DNA of 42,116 nucleotides from JBDRLD01 sp043813445 (GTDB lineage: Bacteria > Patescibacteriota > Patescibacteriia > JACPHY01): contig JBDRLD010000063.1 in NCBI GenBank assembly GCA_043813445.1, forward strand, positions 1-42,116, given 5' to 3'. The position numbers and the translations under genes were made by a program. Numbering within the stretch: the stretch's first letter is position 1; every line of letters begins with the position of its first letter. Shown piece by piece: positions 7,860-16,441 of the stretch. The notes beneath the pieces are model-generated. The model saw nothing but the letters and a program-made list of their open reading frames with translations, made no database searches and had not been told where the DNA came from.

Positions 7860-8141
7860 TTAGAGAATTTCAATTGTTTCGATTTTTTCCACCCTAGAGT
7901 TGGTACCGGTGAAGCCAAAGAGGTATTCTTTTTTGATGATTTGAAAGAATGCTGGGCTATCTCCCACAAATTCAAGAATATAATTATCCCCTAGTTCGTA
8001 TCTTGTAGTATCCTGTCCAAATTCGTCGTTTAGATCCGCGGGGTGGAACGATCGTTCTTGAATGACAAAAGCCTTGCCATTTATTCTCACACGCTCACCT
8101 TCTTGTAATTGTAATAATTTTGTTTTTAGGTTTTTGTCCAT
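7860..8141 (-). CDS. Short soluble protein of unknown function
   Basis: 93 residues, beginning MDKNLKTKLLQLQEGERVRINGK. The pattern of short beta strands (ERVRINGKAFVIQERSF, YELGDNYILEFVGDSPAFFQI) loosely recalls DUF4178-like domains, but I cannot support that assignment. It starts 21 bp after the truB stop on the same strand and may be the tail of that operon, although its AT-rich composition is unlike truB. Confidence 0.6.
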   Translation of the reverse strand: MDKNLKTKLLQLQEGERVRINGKAFVIQERSFHPADLNDEFGQDTTRYELGDNYILEFVGDSPAFFQIIKKEYLFGFTGTNSRVEKIETIEIL

Positions 8142-8162
8142 ATTGACAATAGGATGTTCGTG

Positions 8163-8906
8163 CTAGGTTCGATTCTGCGTTTTCTTAAGCTCCTCGACCG
8201 TTAGCGTATCGCTGATTATATACTGTCCCACGCGGGTGCGTTCTAGTGCAGATAGGTAGCCGCCGACGCCGAGCTGCTCACCAATATCACGTGCGAGCGA
8301 GCGGATGTAGGTGCCGGGTCCGCAGACGACGCGGAGTATGAGTTGAGAGTTGAGAGTGGATAGTTGATAGTTGAGGAGCTCAATCTCCTTAATTTCGACC
8401 TCGCGCGGCTCCATCTGTATGTCCTCACCCTTCCGCATGCGGCGGTGTGCCGGCTTGCCTTTGATTTTGATTGCGCTGTACTTTGGAGGGACTTGTTGGA
8501 TGTGGCCGATGAATTGTTGGAGTATAGGTAGTACTTCTTGGAGCGTTGGAGGTAACCACCCCCCCTCGCCCCCCCACCGAGAAGGATTGGGGGAATCTAT
8601 TTTTTTCTCCCCCACCCACCGGGAGGGGGAGTTAGAGGGGGTGGGGGTGACGGTTCCCTCCGCATCATCCGTGTCAGAGGTTGCACCGAGTGTGATGGTG
8701 GCGATGTACTCCTTTTCCTTTGCGACAATACCCGCGAGCTGTTTGGTTGCGTCGCGGCCAATACCAATAACAAGCACGCCGCTTGCCATGGGATCGAGTG
8801 TTCCCGCATGACCAACACGCCGCTCGCCGGTGATGCGGCGCACGGCGTTGACGATATCGTGCGAGGTCGGCCCCTTCGGTTTGTTGATGGCAACGATGTT
8901 GTCCAT
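8163..8906 (-). CDS. truB: tRNA pseudouridine-55 synthase TruB
   Basis: 247 residues. TruB converts U55 in the T-loop of tRNAs to pseudouridine. The catalytic Asp is in GHAGTLDP (D38), with further family motifs IAINKPKG-like (IVAINKPKGPTSHD), KEY, PPKYSAIKIKGKPAH and the CGPGTYIRSLARDIGE loop. The C-terminal PUA domain is absent. Two in-frame insertions are seen. Residues about 88-119 are a Pro/Ser/Trp/Gly-rich stretch encoded by a C- or G-run repeat. Residues about 178-189 (LNYQLSTLNSQL) come from a GTTGAGAGT/GATAGTT repeat. Both fall between core motifs, so activity is probably kept. The gene follows an unknown protein by 6 bp. Confidence 0.93.
   Translation of the reverse strand: MDNIVAINKPKGPTSHDIVNAVRRITGERRVGHAGTLDPMASGVLVIGIGRDATKQLAGIVAKEKEYIATITLGATSDTDDAEGTVTPTPSNSPSRWVGEKKIDSPNPSRWGGEGGWLPPTLQEVLPILQQFIGHIQQVPPKYSAIKIKGKPAHRRMRKGEDIQMEPREVEIKEIELLNYQLSTLNSQLILRVVCGPGTYIRSLARDIGEQLGVGGYLSALERTRVGQYIISDTLTVEELKKTQNRT
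8340..8376. repeat. In-frame GTTGAGAGT/GATAGTTGA repeat within truB
   Basis: Low-complexity stretch of short near-repeats (AGTTGAGAGT, GGATAGTTGATAGTTGA). Relatives occur in trmD (17183-17215), in tsaD in inverse orientation (33696-33727) and between genes at 32479-32513. Confidence 0.7.
8558..8650. repeat. In-frame C/G-rich repeat within truB
   Basis: Contains a C-rich arm (CACCCCCCCTCGCCCCCCC) and, from 8617, a GGGAGGGGGAGTTAGAGGGG arm. The latter is the reverse complement of the CCCCTCTxACTCCCCCTCCC unit found in tsaD, tsaE and the 29740-29909 element. Confidence 0.75.
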
Positions 8907-8912
8907 ATCGAT

Positions 8913-9938
8913 CTATGCATTCGGCGCTTCCCACGTAAGAATTTCTTGCACGTAGCGGATGTCTATTTCGCGCGCTGAATCGGGGTTCGCACCCTGCGCG
9001 TATCCTTGTATGACGACGAGCGGACGCTCCACGGGGAAGCGTTTGAAGAATGCAAGGAACCCATCACCACCGTACTGCGCGCGCAGTGATGCGAGGTTCG
9101 ATTTGGAAACGACAAGCGTTTCCGCATCGCGTCGCATTAGTGGATTGAACGGACGATGGGTTATGACGGTGCCTGGCTGTTCGTATGGCGCAACGATCTC
9201 GCGAAGCTTCTCGGCCCCACCAAAGACGCTCTCGCCGTCGAATGTAGCACGCTCTCCGCGCGCGAGCAAGACGTTCAATTTGTGCAGTGTTATCGCCTCA
9301 TCTTCGACAAGTGCGATGGAATCTGTTCCTTCAACCAGCACGTCATCAATAGTCTCGATGATGAGGCCCTTCGTATCACGATCGAAGCGGAGGAGCTTTG
9401 TCCCTGCGGAGAGGCGATGCGGATTAACGAGGAGCTCGGCTGCATCGGCGGCACCCATCGTATCGAGTATCGGAATAGTTGCAGATATACGATTTGTAAT
9501 GTCGCCACGCTGTCCGCCCGCAGTGTTTGTGTCGATCGCGTAGCCGGCATACACTGCACTGAGTTGGAAAAGTCGACCGAGATCAACGTCCGATACGTCC
9601 GCGCATGACCGTTGGAGACGGAGGAGCTCATGTCGCAGACCTGCACTGTAATTGACTGGAAGAATACTTGATATCATATCCGCGCCGGCGAGCAAGCGGC
9701 CAACGGATTCGTAGTATGTGTTTTGTCGTTCACGTTCCCAGTCCGGGAGTTCTGCGGGGAGAAATGCTTCTTGAAGATTTCGTGACCACAAAAGCTGATC
9801 CTCGGGGATATTCAGCGAGAAGAAATGGGTGACGTAGTCGTCGATGTTCTGGCGGAAGCGGTCGTTAAATCGCTTTCTATCGTCGAGTATATTGGTGATT
9901 GGTTCGGCTTCTGAGCTATTGCGCCGTTCGATGGACAT
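8913..9938 (-). CDS. Soluble protein of unknown function upstream of truB
   Basis: 341 residues, starting at the ATG at 9938 (MSIERRNSSEAEPI). No signal peptide, membrane segment or family motif recognised. The N-terminal half is helical and charged (DRKRFNDRFRQNIDDYVTHFF). The C-terminal half contains ordered alpha/beta-like stretches (RPLVVIQGYAQG). Its stop is 6 bp before the truB start, so the two are probably co-transcribed, and the 7860 gene may follow on the same message. No convincing promoter or Shine-Dalgarno was found before the start. The tRNA-Pro gene lies 78 bp away on the other strand. Confidence 0.7.
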   Translation of the reverse strand: MSIERRNSSEAEPITNILDDRKRFNDRFRQNIDDYVTHFFSLNIPEDQLLWSRNLQEAFLPAELPDWERERQNTYYESVGRLLAGADMISSILPVNYSAGLRHELLRLQRSCADVSDVDLGRLFQLSAVYAGYAIDTNTAGGQRGDITNRISATIPILDTMGAADAAELLVNPHRLSAGTKLLRFDRDTKGLIIETIDDVLVEGTDSIALVEDEAITLHKLNVLLARGERATFDGESVFGGAEKLREIVAPYEQPGTVITHRPFNPLMRRDAETLVVSKSNLASLRAQYGGDGFLAFFKRFPVERPLVVIQGYAQGANPDSAREIDIRYVQEILTWEAPNA

Positions 9939-10016
9939 ACTTGATTGTTTTGCGTGCTTGCGGTACGCTCGTGAAGTGGGATGTGTTGGTAGGGGGCCCT
10001 TCCTCAAATATACTCT

Positions 10017-10089
10017 CGGGCCGTAGCTCAGTTGGCAGAGCGCCTGGTTTGGGACCAGGAGGTCGTGAGTTCGAGCCTCGCCGGCCCGA
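10017..10089 (+). tRNA. tRNA-Pro (anticodon TGG)
   Basis: Acceptor CGGGCCG/CGGCCCG, D-arm GCTC...GAGC, anticodon loop TTTGGGA within a CCTGG/CCAGG stem, T-arm with TTCGAGC. CCA is not encoded. Outside the acceptor, 10009-10016 pairs with 10089-10096 (one G-T), extending the stem by 8 bp as in tRNA-Gly. Confidence 0.95.
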
Positions 10090-10184
10090 GAGTGTACTGA
10101 GAGGATATAGGGAACTATTTCTATTGCAATTATACACTATGGAGGCGCCATTCAGGTGTGTCCGTAGCTCTGTGAGAACGAGAA

Positions 10185-10211
10185 GAGGCCTCGACTAACT
10201 GTCGAGGCCTC
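10185..10211 (-). terminator. Terminator for the PHA-family gene
   Basis: Perfect 11-bp stem GAGGCCTCGAC / GTCGAGGCCTC around a 5-nt loop. The T-run on the minus side is weak (CTTCTCGTTC). Confidence 0.65.
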
Positions 10212-10239
10212 CATCGCTTCTCGGCCGAAGTGGCTGCGG

Positions 10240-10548
10240 TCACGCCGCGAGACGGAGCCGCGCCTGCTGCTGGATCACGCTTCGGATCTTGTGCTGGATG
10301 AACATCGCGGCGAGGGGGAGCTGCGCCACGAGTACGATCCGGTCGTCCATGACGGAGAGCGTTCCGGAGATGGTGTTCCCGAACGCCTTGAAGGAGAACG
10401 TGTTCGCGCACCCCTCCCAGGCCTCGTTGACGTCGGTGACGTTGCCGGAAAAGCGCTCCATGCAGTCGCTGACGAGACCTTGGATCCGTTCGATCGCTCC
10501 GGCCTGCCCGAGGTCGTGATCGACCTCGACCCTGAAGTTTCCTGCCAT
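10240..10548 (-). CDS. Polyhydroxyalkanoic acid system family protein (PHA_gran_rgn-like)
   Basis: 102 residues, starting at the ATG at 10548 behind GGAGG (7-nt spacing region GGAGGAAAC-ATG). The sequence follows the small PHA_gran_rgn family: an N-terminal strand with VEVDHDLGQ, a helix (AIERIQGLVSDCMERF), a Trp in the middle (NEAWEGCANTFSF), the FGNTISGTLSVMDDRIVLVAQLPL strand block and a C-terminal amphipathic helix (IQHKIRSVIQQQARLRLA). The family is named from phasin-like genes in PHA producers, but its biochemical role is unclear and PHA synthesis is not expected in a reduced genome. It is monocistronic, with its own consensus-like promoter and terminator. Confidence 0.75.
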   Translation of the reverse strand: MAGNFRVEVDHDLGQAGAIERIQGLVSDCMERFSGNVTDVNEAWEGCANTFSFKAFGNTISGTLSVMDDRIVLVAQLPLAAMFIQHKIRSVIQQQARLRLAA

Positions 10549-10602
10549 GTTTCCTCCTCGTGCTTGGCGGGTGAGCACTGTCGCACGACTGTGCAACACT
10601 GC

Positions 10603-10631
10603 ACCGTAGCATGATCGGAGAGTATTGTCAA
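10603..10631 (-). promoter_or_regulatory. Sigma70-type promoter for the PHA-family gene
   Basis: Minus-strand TTGACA (10631-10626), 17-nt spacer, TACGGT (10608-10603). Confidence 0.75.
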
Positions 10632-10691
10632 GGGGGAGATTATCGAAGGTCTATTTCAAGGTTGAACGCCCCCGAAGTGGCGCTCGTGGAC

Positions 10692-11354
10692 TTACGGGTA
10701 TACGTGGGTGGCTTCTTGTTCGGCAGCCAAGGGAAGCTGTTGCATTGGGAGTAATTTGAGGATGTCAGAGGTGAGTCGTTCAAGCTCCTGCTCGTCCGCA
10801 ACGAAATTTCTCGTGTCGGTCTCCACGCGCATGACCGGGGCAATTGTGGTTGTAGTCGCCCAAGTCTCGTAGTGGTGATTCAGTTCTTCGAGGTACGCAG
10901 TATCAATGTGCTGCTCATACGCATTGCCGCGCTGCTTGATGCGTTCGACGAGTGTTGGCACAGACGCCTGGAGGTAGATGACGAGCGTTGGTGTTGGGAG
11001 GTGCTGGATAAGCACGTGGTAGAGCGCCTCGTACGTATTCCAATCTCGTTGCGACAGGTATCCACGCTCGTACATGATGCGTGCAAAAATCTCGGCGTTT
11101 TCGTAGACGCTGCGGTCCTGGATAGCGGGGGCGTCCGCGGCCACGAGCGCGTGGTGTTCCTCAATGCGGTGCGCGAGGAAGAAAATTTGCGAGTGAAAGC
11201 ACCACCGCGGCATGTCCGCGTAGTAGTCAGAAAGATAGGGGTTGTCGCGTGCCGGTTCGAGGAATGTTTTCCAACCGAGCCGTTTGCCGAGGCGCGCGGT
11301 GAGTTCCGATTTCCCGACCCCCATGTTTCCGGCGACTGCGATAAAGTAGGACAT
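10692..11354 (-). CDS. Deoxynucleoside kinase (dNK/dCK-dGK family)
   Basis: 220 residues, standard length. The enzyme phosphorylates deoxynucleosides for salvage, fitting an organism that takes up nucleosides. Visible elements are the P-loop GNMGVGKS near the start, the catalytic region EPARDNPYLSDYY, the substrate motif QDRSVYEN (DRS) and the lid-type arginine region (LVERIKQRGNAYE). The ATG at 11354 gives the canonical short N-terminus. There is no Shine-Dalgarno. About 190 bp separate it from the tRNA-Phe terminator. In that leader, 11430-11439 can pair with 11469-11477 (GGGGAGGGG-type stem), a possible 5' structure. Exact base specificity cannot be read. Confidence 0.9.
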   Translation of the reverse strand: MSYFIAVAGNMGVGKSELTARLGKRLGWKTFLEPARDNPYLSDYYADMPRWCFHSQIFFLAHRIEEHHALVAADAPAIQDRSVYENAEIFARIMYERGYLSQRDWNTYEALYHVLIQHLPTPTLVIYLQASVPTLVERIKQRGNAYEQHIDTAYLEELNHHYETWATTTTIAPVMRVETDTRNFVADEQELERLTSDILKLLPMQQLPLAAEQEATHVYP

Positions 11355-11523
11355 AGAGAATGCGAGACGCTTTCCGCTTGGCGCCAGACGCCGGAGACAG
11401 ACGGTAATGTATGAAATTGGGTACAAGGTAGGGGAGGGGCTTTGTCTGCCCCGTCGGATGACTGGGGTCCCCTCCCTCAAACCGTCCAAGACAATCGTAG
11501 CAAAAAATATTTCGCAACCAAAA

Positions 11524-11545
11524 ACGCTCGTCCTGAGACGAGTGT
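11524..11545 (-). terminator. Terminator downstream of tRNA-Phe
   Basis: Stem ACGCTCGTC / GACGAGTGT with a 4-nt loop, flanked by AAAA and TTTTT, so active in either direction. Confidence 0.8.
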
Positions 11546-11551
11546 TTTTGG

Positions 11552-11623
11552 TGCCGAGGGGCGGAATCGAACCGCCGACACGAGGCTCTTCAGGCCCCTG
11601 CTCTACCCCTGAGCTACCTCGGC
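11552..11623 (-). tRNA. tRNA-Phe (anticodon GAA)
   Basis: Acceptor GCCGAGG/CCTCGGC, anticodon loop CTGAAGA, T-loop TTCGATT. The discriminator A is followed by an encoded CCA (11551-11549). It is probably transcribed with tRNA-Ile from the promoter at 12071-12099. Confidence 0.95.
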
Positions 11624-11639
11624 ACGAGCTGAGAGTCGC

Positions 11640-11930
11640 ATGCGACGAGTGAGGTCAGCAATCGCGACGCAGAGGCGACATCGAGCTCGCTCGAATGGCG
11701 CGTCTGTGGCGTGATTGCGCGAACGTTTCGTTCGCATATGACCGAACGAGGAACCGAGGTATCAAGCGTACTCGCGCAGATACTGAGCGGGGACACCAAG
11801 CTCGCATTCACCCATCCCCTTCGACTCCACTCCGTTTCGCTCAGGGAGTAACGGTGTACGAGGAACCGAGGTATCAAGCGTACTCGCGCAGATACTGAGC
11901 GGGGACACAAAGTCTATCTCATTCACTGCA
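11640..11930. repeat. Spacer between tRNA-Phe and tRNA-Ile with a 51-bp direct repeat
   Basis: No gene seen. A perfect 51-bp direct repeat occurs at 11746-11796 and 11858-11908. Each copy begins ACGAGGAACCGAGG and ends AGCGGGGACAC, with an imperfect hairpin GTATC...GATAC inside. The 61-bp interval contains the CTTCGACTCC...CGCTCAGGG-type motif common in dispersed repeats. The unit lies inside what should be a two-tRNA precursor transcript. Confidence 0.85.
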
Positions 11931-11935
11931 GGTGG

Positions 11936-12009
11936 TGGGCGCACCAAGATTCGAACTTGGGACCTCTGCCTTATCAGGGCAGCGCTCTAACCAACTGAGC
12001 TATGCGCCC
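11936..12009 (-). tRNA. tRNA-Ile (anticodon GAT)
   Basis: Acceptor GGGCGCA/TGCGCCC, anticodon loop CTGATAA in a CTGCC/GGCAG stem, T-arm with TTCGAAT. CCA is encoded next to the discriminator (11935-11933). Confidence 0.96.
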
Positions 12010-12070
12010 GTCATCTGGAGTGGATGGATTGTGAACGAACAAGCCTACAGCATCGCTGTAGCTCAGGGAG

Positions 12071-12099
12071 AGCATAACACGGGTGGGTGAGCTGCGCAA
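12071..12099 (-). promoter_or_regulatory. Promoter for tRNA-Ile and tRNA-Phe
   Basis: Minus-strand TTGCGC (12099-12094), 17-nt spacer, TATGCT (12076-12071). Confidence 0.6.
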
Positions 12100-12101
12100 G
12101 A

Positions 12102-12138
12102 ACACCAAACGCCCCGGCAGAGCCAGGGCGTTTGGTGT
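12102..12138 (-). terminator. Terminator for the 12154-13062 gene
   Basis: Perfect 13-bp stem ACACCAAACGCCC / GGGCGTTTGGTGT with an 11-nt loop. The tRNA-Ile promoter starts 2 nt beyond. Confidence 0.75.
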
Positions 12139-12153
12139 TGTGGCCTGTGGTGA

Positions 12154-13062
12154 TTACTCGGTAGATCGAATGGAGAGTTGCGGGTCTTGATCGATGAGGC
12201 GCTCGGCAGTACGCCGTGCGAAATCGGGCGGGAGTGTTTCCTTGCGGTGCTGCCAGATTTCTCTCATGAGGTCCGTAGCGATGCGATTCACAACTCCCCC
12301 AAGTTCTGGGTGTTGCAACTTCCACACACCCTTGGCGTCGAGGACGCCGAGTTCGGTACATCGCTGTGCGAAGGCTTTTTCGTTTTTGGTGCGTACGTAG
12401 AGCTCCTGCTGAATGAATGTTGGAGCATAGTACCCAGGCTCGCTTGGAGTATCGTGCGATTTGGTTACATCGTCTAGGAGGACTTCCGTTGCGTGCTCTG
12501 GATGAATATACGCATTTGCCGCGCGAACGGCCTTGCGCTCCAGCGCTACGCGTTCTTCACGCAATACTTGCTCCGGCTTTCCGGCACGCTCCTGTTCGTA
12601 CGCGAGGATTGCTTCCTTCATCTCCTCCGCGAGGTAGTCCTTCAATTCTTCATCATGCACGTCGATATTCAACACGTGACGATGTGGATTCGACTCCGGA
12701 TCCCAACGACGCCCCTCTTTAACGACTTGCGCATCCTCTAGCATGCTCACAGTGTTGTCGTCGCCCTCATTGTTTGCGCGATCGGCCGCGCGCTGCAGGA
12801 GCGCGACAGTTGCGCGTTCCGTAGCTTCGTGCACGTGTTTCAATTGAAGGTCGCCCAGATCGAGTGATTCGACGTCGAGTGCATTTGCCTGAGTCAGGTC
12901 TCCAAGCGCTCCCTCAAGTGAGATCCGGTCTCGCTTCCAGCGGCGCTCAGAAATGATGTGCGCCGCTTCCCCCTGTGTGCCAGCTTGTTGTTCGATTTCG
13001 TCTGGCGGTAGTGAATCTTCCGGTCCGGATTCCTTCCACCACTGTGATTCTGTGACTGCCAT
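12154..13062 (-). CDS. Charged helical protein of unknown function
   Basis: 302 residues, very rich in Glu, Arg and Ala, with no signal peptide or membrane helix. Long helical stretches are predicted (LKDYLAEEMKEAILAYEQERAGK, REERVALERKAVRAANAY). No family recognised. The start at 13062 (MAVTESQ) is preferred over the ATG at 13074 because GGAG sits 6 nt before it. The gene is monocistronic between a TTGCGT-N17-TATACT promoter and a strong terminator. It is located between the 16S rRNA unit and tRNA-Ile/Phe. Confidence 0.7.
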   Translation of the reverse strand: MAVTESQWWKESGPEDSLPPDEIEQQAGTQGEAAHIISERRWKRDRISLEGALGDLTQANALDVESLDLGDLQLKHVHEATERATVALLQRAADRANNEGDDNTVSMLEDAQVVKEGRRWDPESNPHRHVLNIDVHDEELKDYLAEEMKEAILAYEQERAGKPEQVLREERVALERKAVRAANAYIHPEHATEVLLDDVTKSHDTPSEPGYYAPTFIQQELYVRTKNEKAFAQRCTELGVLDAKGVWKLQHPELGGVVNRIATDLMREIWQHRKETLPPDFARRTAERLIDQDPQLSIRSTE

Positions 13063-13096
13063 AGATTGCTCCATTTTGATGACGACACTTAGTTTG

Positions 13097-13125
13097 AGTA
13101 TAGATATTCATGGGATCATACGCAA
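13097..13125 (-). promoter_or_regulatory. Promoter for the 12154-13062 gene
   Basis: Minus-strand TTGCGT (13125-13120), 17-nt spacer, TATACT (13102-13097), placed just after the 16S terminator. Confidence 0.65.
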
Positions 13126-13132
13126 ACGCAAC

Positions 13133-13160
13133 AGCCCACCCTTCGTATGAAGGGTGGGCT
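13133..13160 (-). terminator. Terminator of the 16S rRNA transcript
   Basis: Perfect 12-bp stem AGCCCACCCTTC / GAAGGGTGGGCT with a 4-nt loop, followed on the minus strand by GTTGCGTTTG. It closes the rRNA transcript with no 23S or 5S gene before it. Confidence 0.75.
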
Positions 13161-13303
13161 GGTTGCTTGCAGAAAAAGGTACAACAACCGTTATCTATCT
13201 GAAGAGTGGTAGGTAAGCCCGACTTCGGCATCCCCGAAGGGTACCGATCGACCTGGAGTGTCTTTACTTCAATCATTTCTGATCTCAGCGCAGAATGAAC
13301 TCC

Positions 13304-14790
<1,487 letters not shown>

Positions 14791-14903
14791 GGGAAATGCC
14801 GTAGCATCTCCACGGTGTTGAGTCGATGATGACTCGATATTCAATCTTTGTGTAATTGATTTGCACACCTCATGCTCTGCAATCAGAGATGAGATGGCGG
14901 ACT

Positions 14904-14929
14904 CACTTACCACTCTTCAGTTGATAACG
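14904..14929 (-). other. 5' arm of the 16S precursor processing stem
   Basis: The leader segment containing CTGAAGAGTGG and GTAAG pairs with the trailer at 13189-13218 (CTTAC...CCACTCTTCAG...GATAACG). It brackets the whole 16S gene, as expected for an RNase III substrate. The remaining leader up to about 15275 contains further small hairpins and no gene. Confidence 0.7.
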
Positions 14930-15284
14930 TACGTTCCTTATCGGAACCACCGATGACGCACTGATCGGAGACTGATCACGCACTGATTCGTGCGCCACCT
15001 GTTTCTATCGGTGTATCATCCGTCTCTTTGTTCCTCTCCGCAGGTGAGCGCATGCGCGGACACCGTCCGGACGTAGCACCGTAATATATGGTGCGATAGT
15101 GTCCGGGGTCGGCATGGGCTCGCCCGTGGAGACGATGAAGGTACAATGATTTGTGTGTTCAGCGAACAGAAAACCGCGACCCCCAATCAGATCAGGATGG
15201 CCCCGGTTTTGCGTTCCTCCTGACCGTCTGGAGGGAGTGCTTCTGCGAACCTCGAATTTCGAGGCTACCTTTGAACCTATAGCT

Positions 15285-15312
15285 ATCCTACAGGGTACAA
15301 AAACGTTGTCAA
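15285..15312 (-). promoter_or_regulatory. Promoter of the 16S rRNA transcript
   Basis: Minus-strand TTGACA (15312-15307), 16-nt spacer, TAGGAT (15290-15285). The leader before mature 16S would be about 480 nt. Confidence 0.65.
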
Positions 15313-15362
15313 GTCCTAAGAAAATACATAGTTTTTCCACCCCTCCTCCACAGGAATAGGAA

Positions 15363-15382
15363 AACCCCGCCGAGGCGGGGTT
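15363..15382 (-). terminator. Terminator after the 15424-15861 gene
   Basis: Stem AACCCCGCC / GGCGGGGTT followed on the minus strand by TT (GGGGTTTTCC). Confidence 0.75.
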
Positions 15383-15423
15383 CGGGGCGTCCTGTGTCCT
15401 CAGACGTAGTAGCCCTCCGTCGC

Positions 15424-15861
15424 TCAGCCATACTGCTTGGCGGAGAATCTGCGGAGGTCCCCCAAGTGCACGAGTAGCAATCCGCCGAAGAGTTTCATGG
15501 TGCGCACCTCGGCGTTGTCGATGATGAGTGTCGTATCCACGTCCACCGTAATCGACTCCGAAGCAGGGATCCATTCCGGATCACGGAGATAGCCCTGGCG
15601 AGGAGTCATGTTGAAGATCTCCTGATCTTCAACATCGGGAGTGAGTGCGCTGGCTCCGGCCTCTCCATCCCCTCGAATGGCTCCGACCACAAAGGAGTCC
15701 ATGTGTTCTTCGTGCGCCATGATCGCGTTGAGGACCTCCTCAGGTGAGGCGCCATCCTGCAATTTCGGAATCGCACACTCGCCGAGTTTGCGACACTCCT
15801 CGGGTGCGTCGCTCCGCATGACCAGTGCTCGAATGAAGAACTTGTGTCGCAATCTTCCCAC
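15424..15861 (-). CDS. Small CxxxxxC protein, paralog of the 16023-16397 product
   Basis: 145 residues, starting at the GTG at 15861 behind a strong Shine-Dalgarno (GGAAGGAG, 7 nt upstream). No signal peptide. Near the N-terminus is the block VMRSDAPEECRKLGECAIP, nearly the same as IMRSDAPEKCRHAGQCVIP in the product of 16023-16397. Both also share an R-[DE]-[PS]-E-W-[IV]-P motif and a hydrophobic C-terminal block ending in LLV.L...L (LLLVHLGDLRRF versus LLVLRENLHAH). The paired cysteines and the downstream HEEHMDSF are candidates for metal or redox chemistry, but this is speculation. Family not recognised. Monocistronic, with its own promoter and terminator. Confidence 0.75.
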   Translation of the reverse strand: MGRLRHKFFIRALVMRSDAPEECRKLGECAIPKLQDGASPEEVLNAIMAHEEHMDSFVVGAIRGDGEAGASALTPDVEDQEIFNMTPRQGYLRDPEWIPASESITVDVDTTLIIDNAEVRTMKLFGGLLLVHLGDLRRFSAKQYG

Positions 15862-15913
15862 TTTTAGCTCCTTCCTTTGCCTACTAGAGACATGCTCGCG
15901 CGCGCAACAAACA

Positions 15914-15942
15914 ATAGAATAGCACGGCTGGATTGTACTGTC
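15914..15942 (-). promoter_or_regulatory. Sigma70-type promoter for the 15424-15861 gene
   Basis: Minus-strand TTGACA (15942-15937), 17-nt spacer, TATTCT (15919-15914). Confidence 0.8.
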
Positions 15943-15964
15943 AAGTACTGTTCGAAAAGGAAAA

Positions 15965-16006
15965 CCCCGCCTCGTAGGATGCATTGGATGCCATCCATGG
16001 GCGGGG
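15965..16006 (-). terminator. Terminator after the 16023-16397 gene
   Basis: Stem CCCCGCC / GGCGGGG with a longer internal loop that can fold further, followed by TTTTCC on the minus strand. Confidence 0.65.
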
Positions 16007-16022
16007 TCGTCTGCCTACCATG

Positions 16023-16397
16023 TCAATGTGCCGCGAGATGCGCGTGGAGGTTTTCCCGGAGGACAAGGAGGTGCCCGTGGAGGAGACGTGTTCTGATCGT
16101 GCTGATTTGCAGGAACCGTCCGGACTTGAGTCCGGAGAGATGTAACGCATCCGCGAGCGGAACCCACTCGGATTCGCGCGCGCCATCCGGCTTCGGATGG
16201 TTGATACGAACGCCGCGCCCAGTGATGGTGTAGCAATCGAAGTGTGTCTCATGCGTTCGGACGTGCTCCTCGAGTGCGGCTCCACAGTAGCGCGCCTCTG
16301 TAGGTATGACGCACTGTCCGGCGTGTCGGCATTTTTCCGGAGCGTCGCTGCGCATGATGCTCACGAATCGTATGGCCGCTTGTCGTCGATCGTCCAT
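16023..16397 (-). CDS. Small CxxxxxC protein, paralog of the 15424-15861 product
   Basis: 124 residues, ATG at 16397 with AAGGAGG 6 nt before it. It shares with its neighbour at 15424-15861 the N-terminal block SIMRSDAPEKCRHAGQCVIP, an HETHFDCYTI segment matching HEEHMDSFVV, the RESEWVPLADAL motif and the hydrophobic tail. Unlike the neighbour it is the second gene of a two-gene unit, 44 bp after the helix-turn-helix gene 16442-16987. The divergence between the copies suggests an old duplication. Function unknown. Confidence 0.75.
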   Translation of the reverse strand: MDDRRQAAIRFVSIMRSDAPEKCRHAGQCVIPTEARYCGAALEEHVRTHETHFDCYTITGRGVRINHPKPDGARESEWVPLADALHLSGLKSGRFLQISTIRTRLLHGHLLVLRENLHAHLAAH

Positions 16398-16441
16398 TCG
16401 GTACCTCCTTCACTCGCGATGGCGCGTGCTACTGTGCCGCG

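Noticed and set aside
10130..10612. 160-codon minus-strand frame overlapping the PHA-family gene
   Set aside because: Arg/Pro-rich shadow frame of a well-supported gene with its own start signals.
15005..15574. 189-codon open frame on the minus strand over the 16S leader
   Set aside because: Overlaps the rRNA promoter, a terminator and the end of the 15424 gene. No ribosome binding site and no protein-like pattern.
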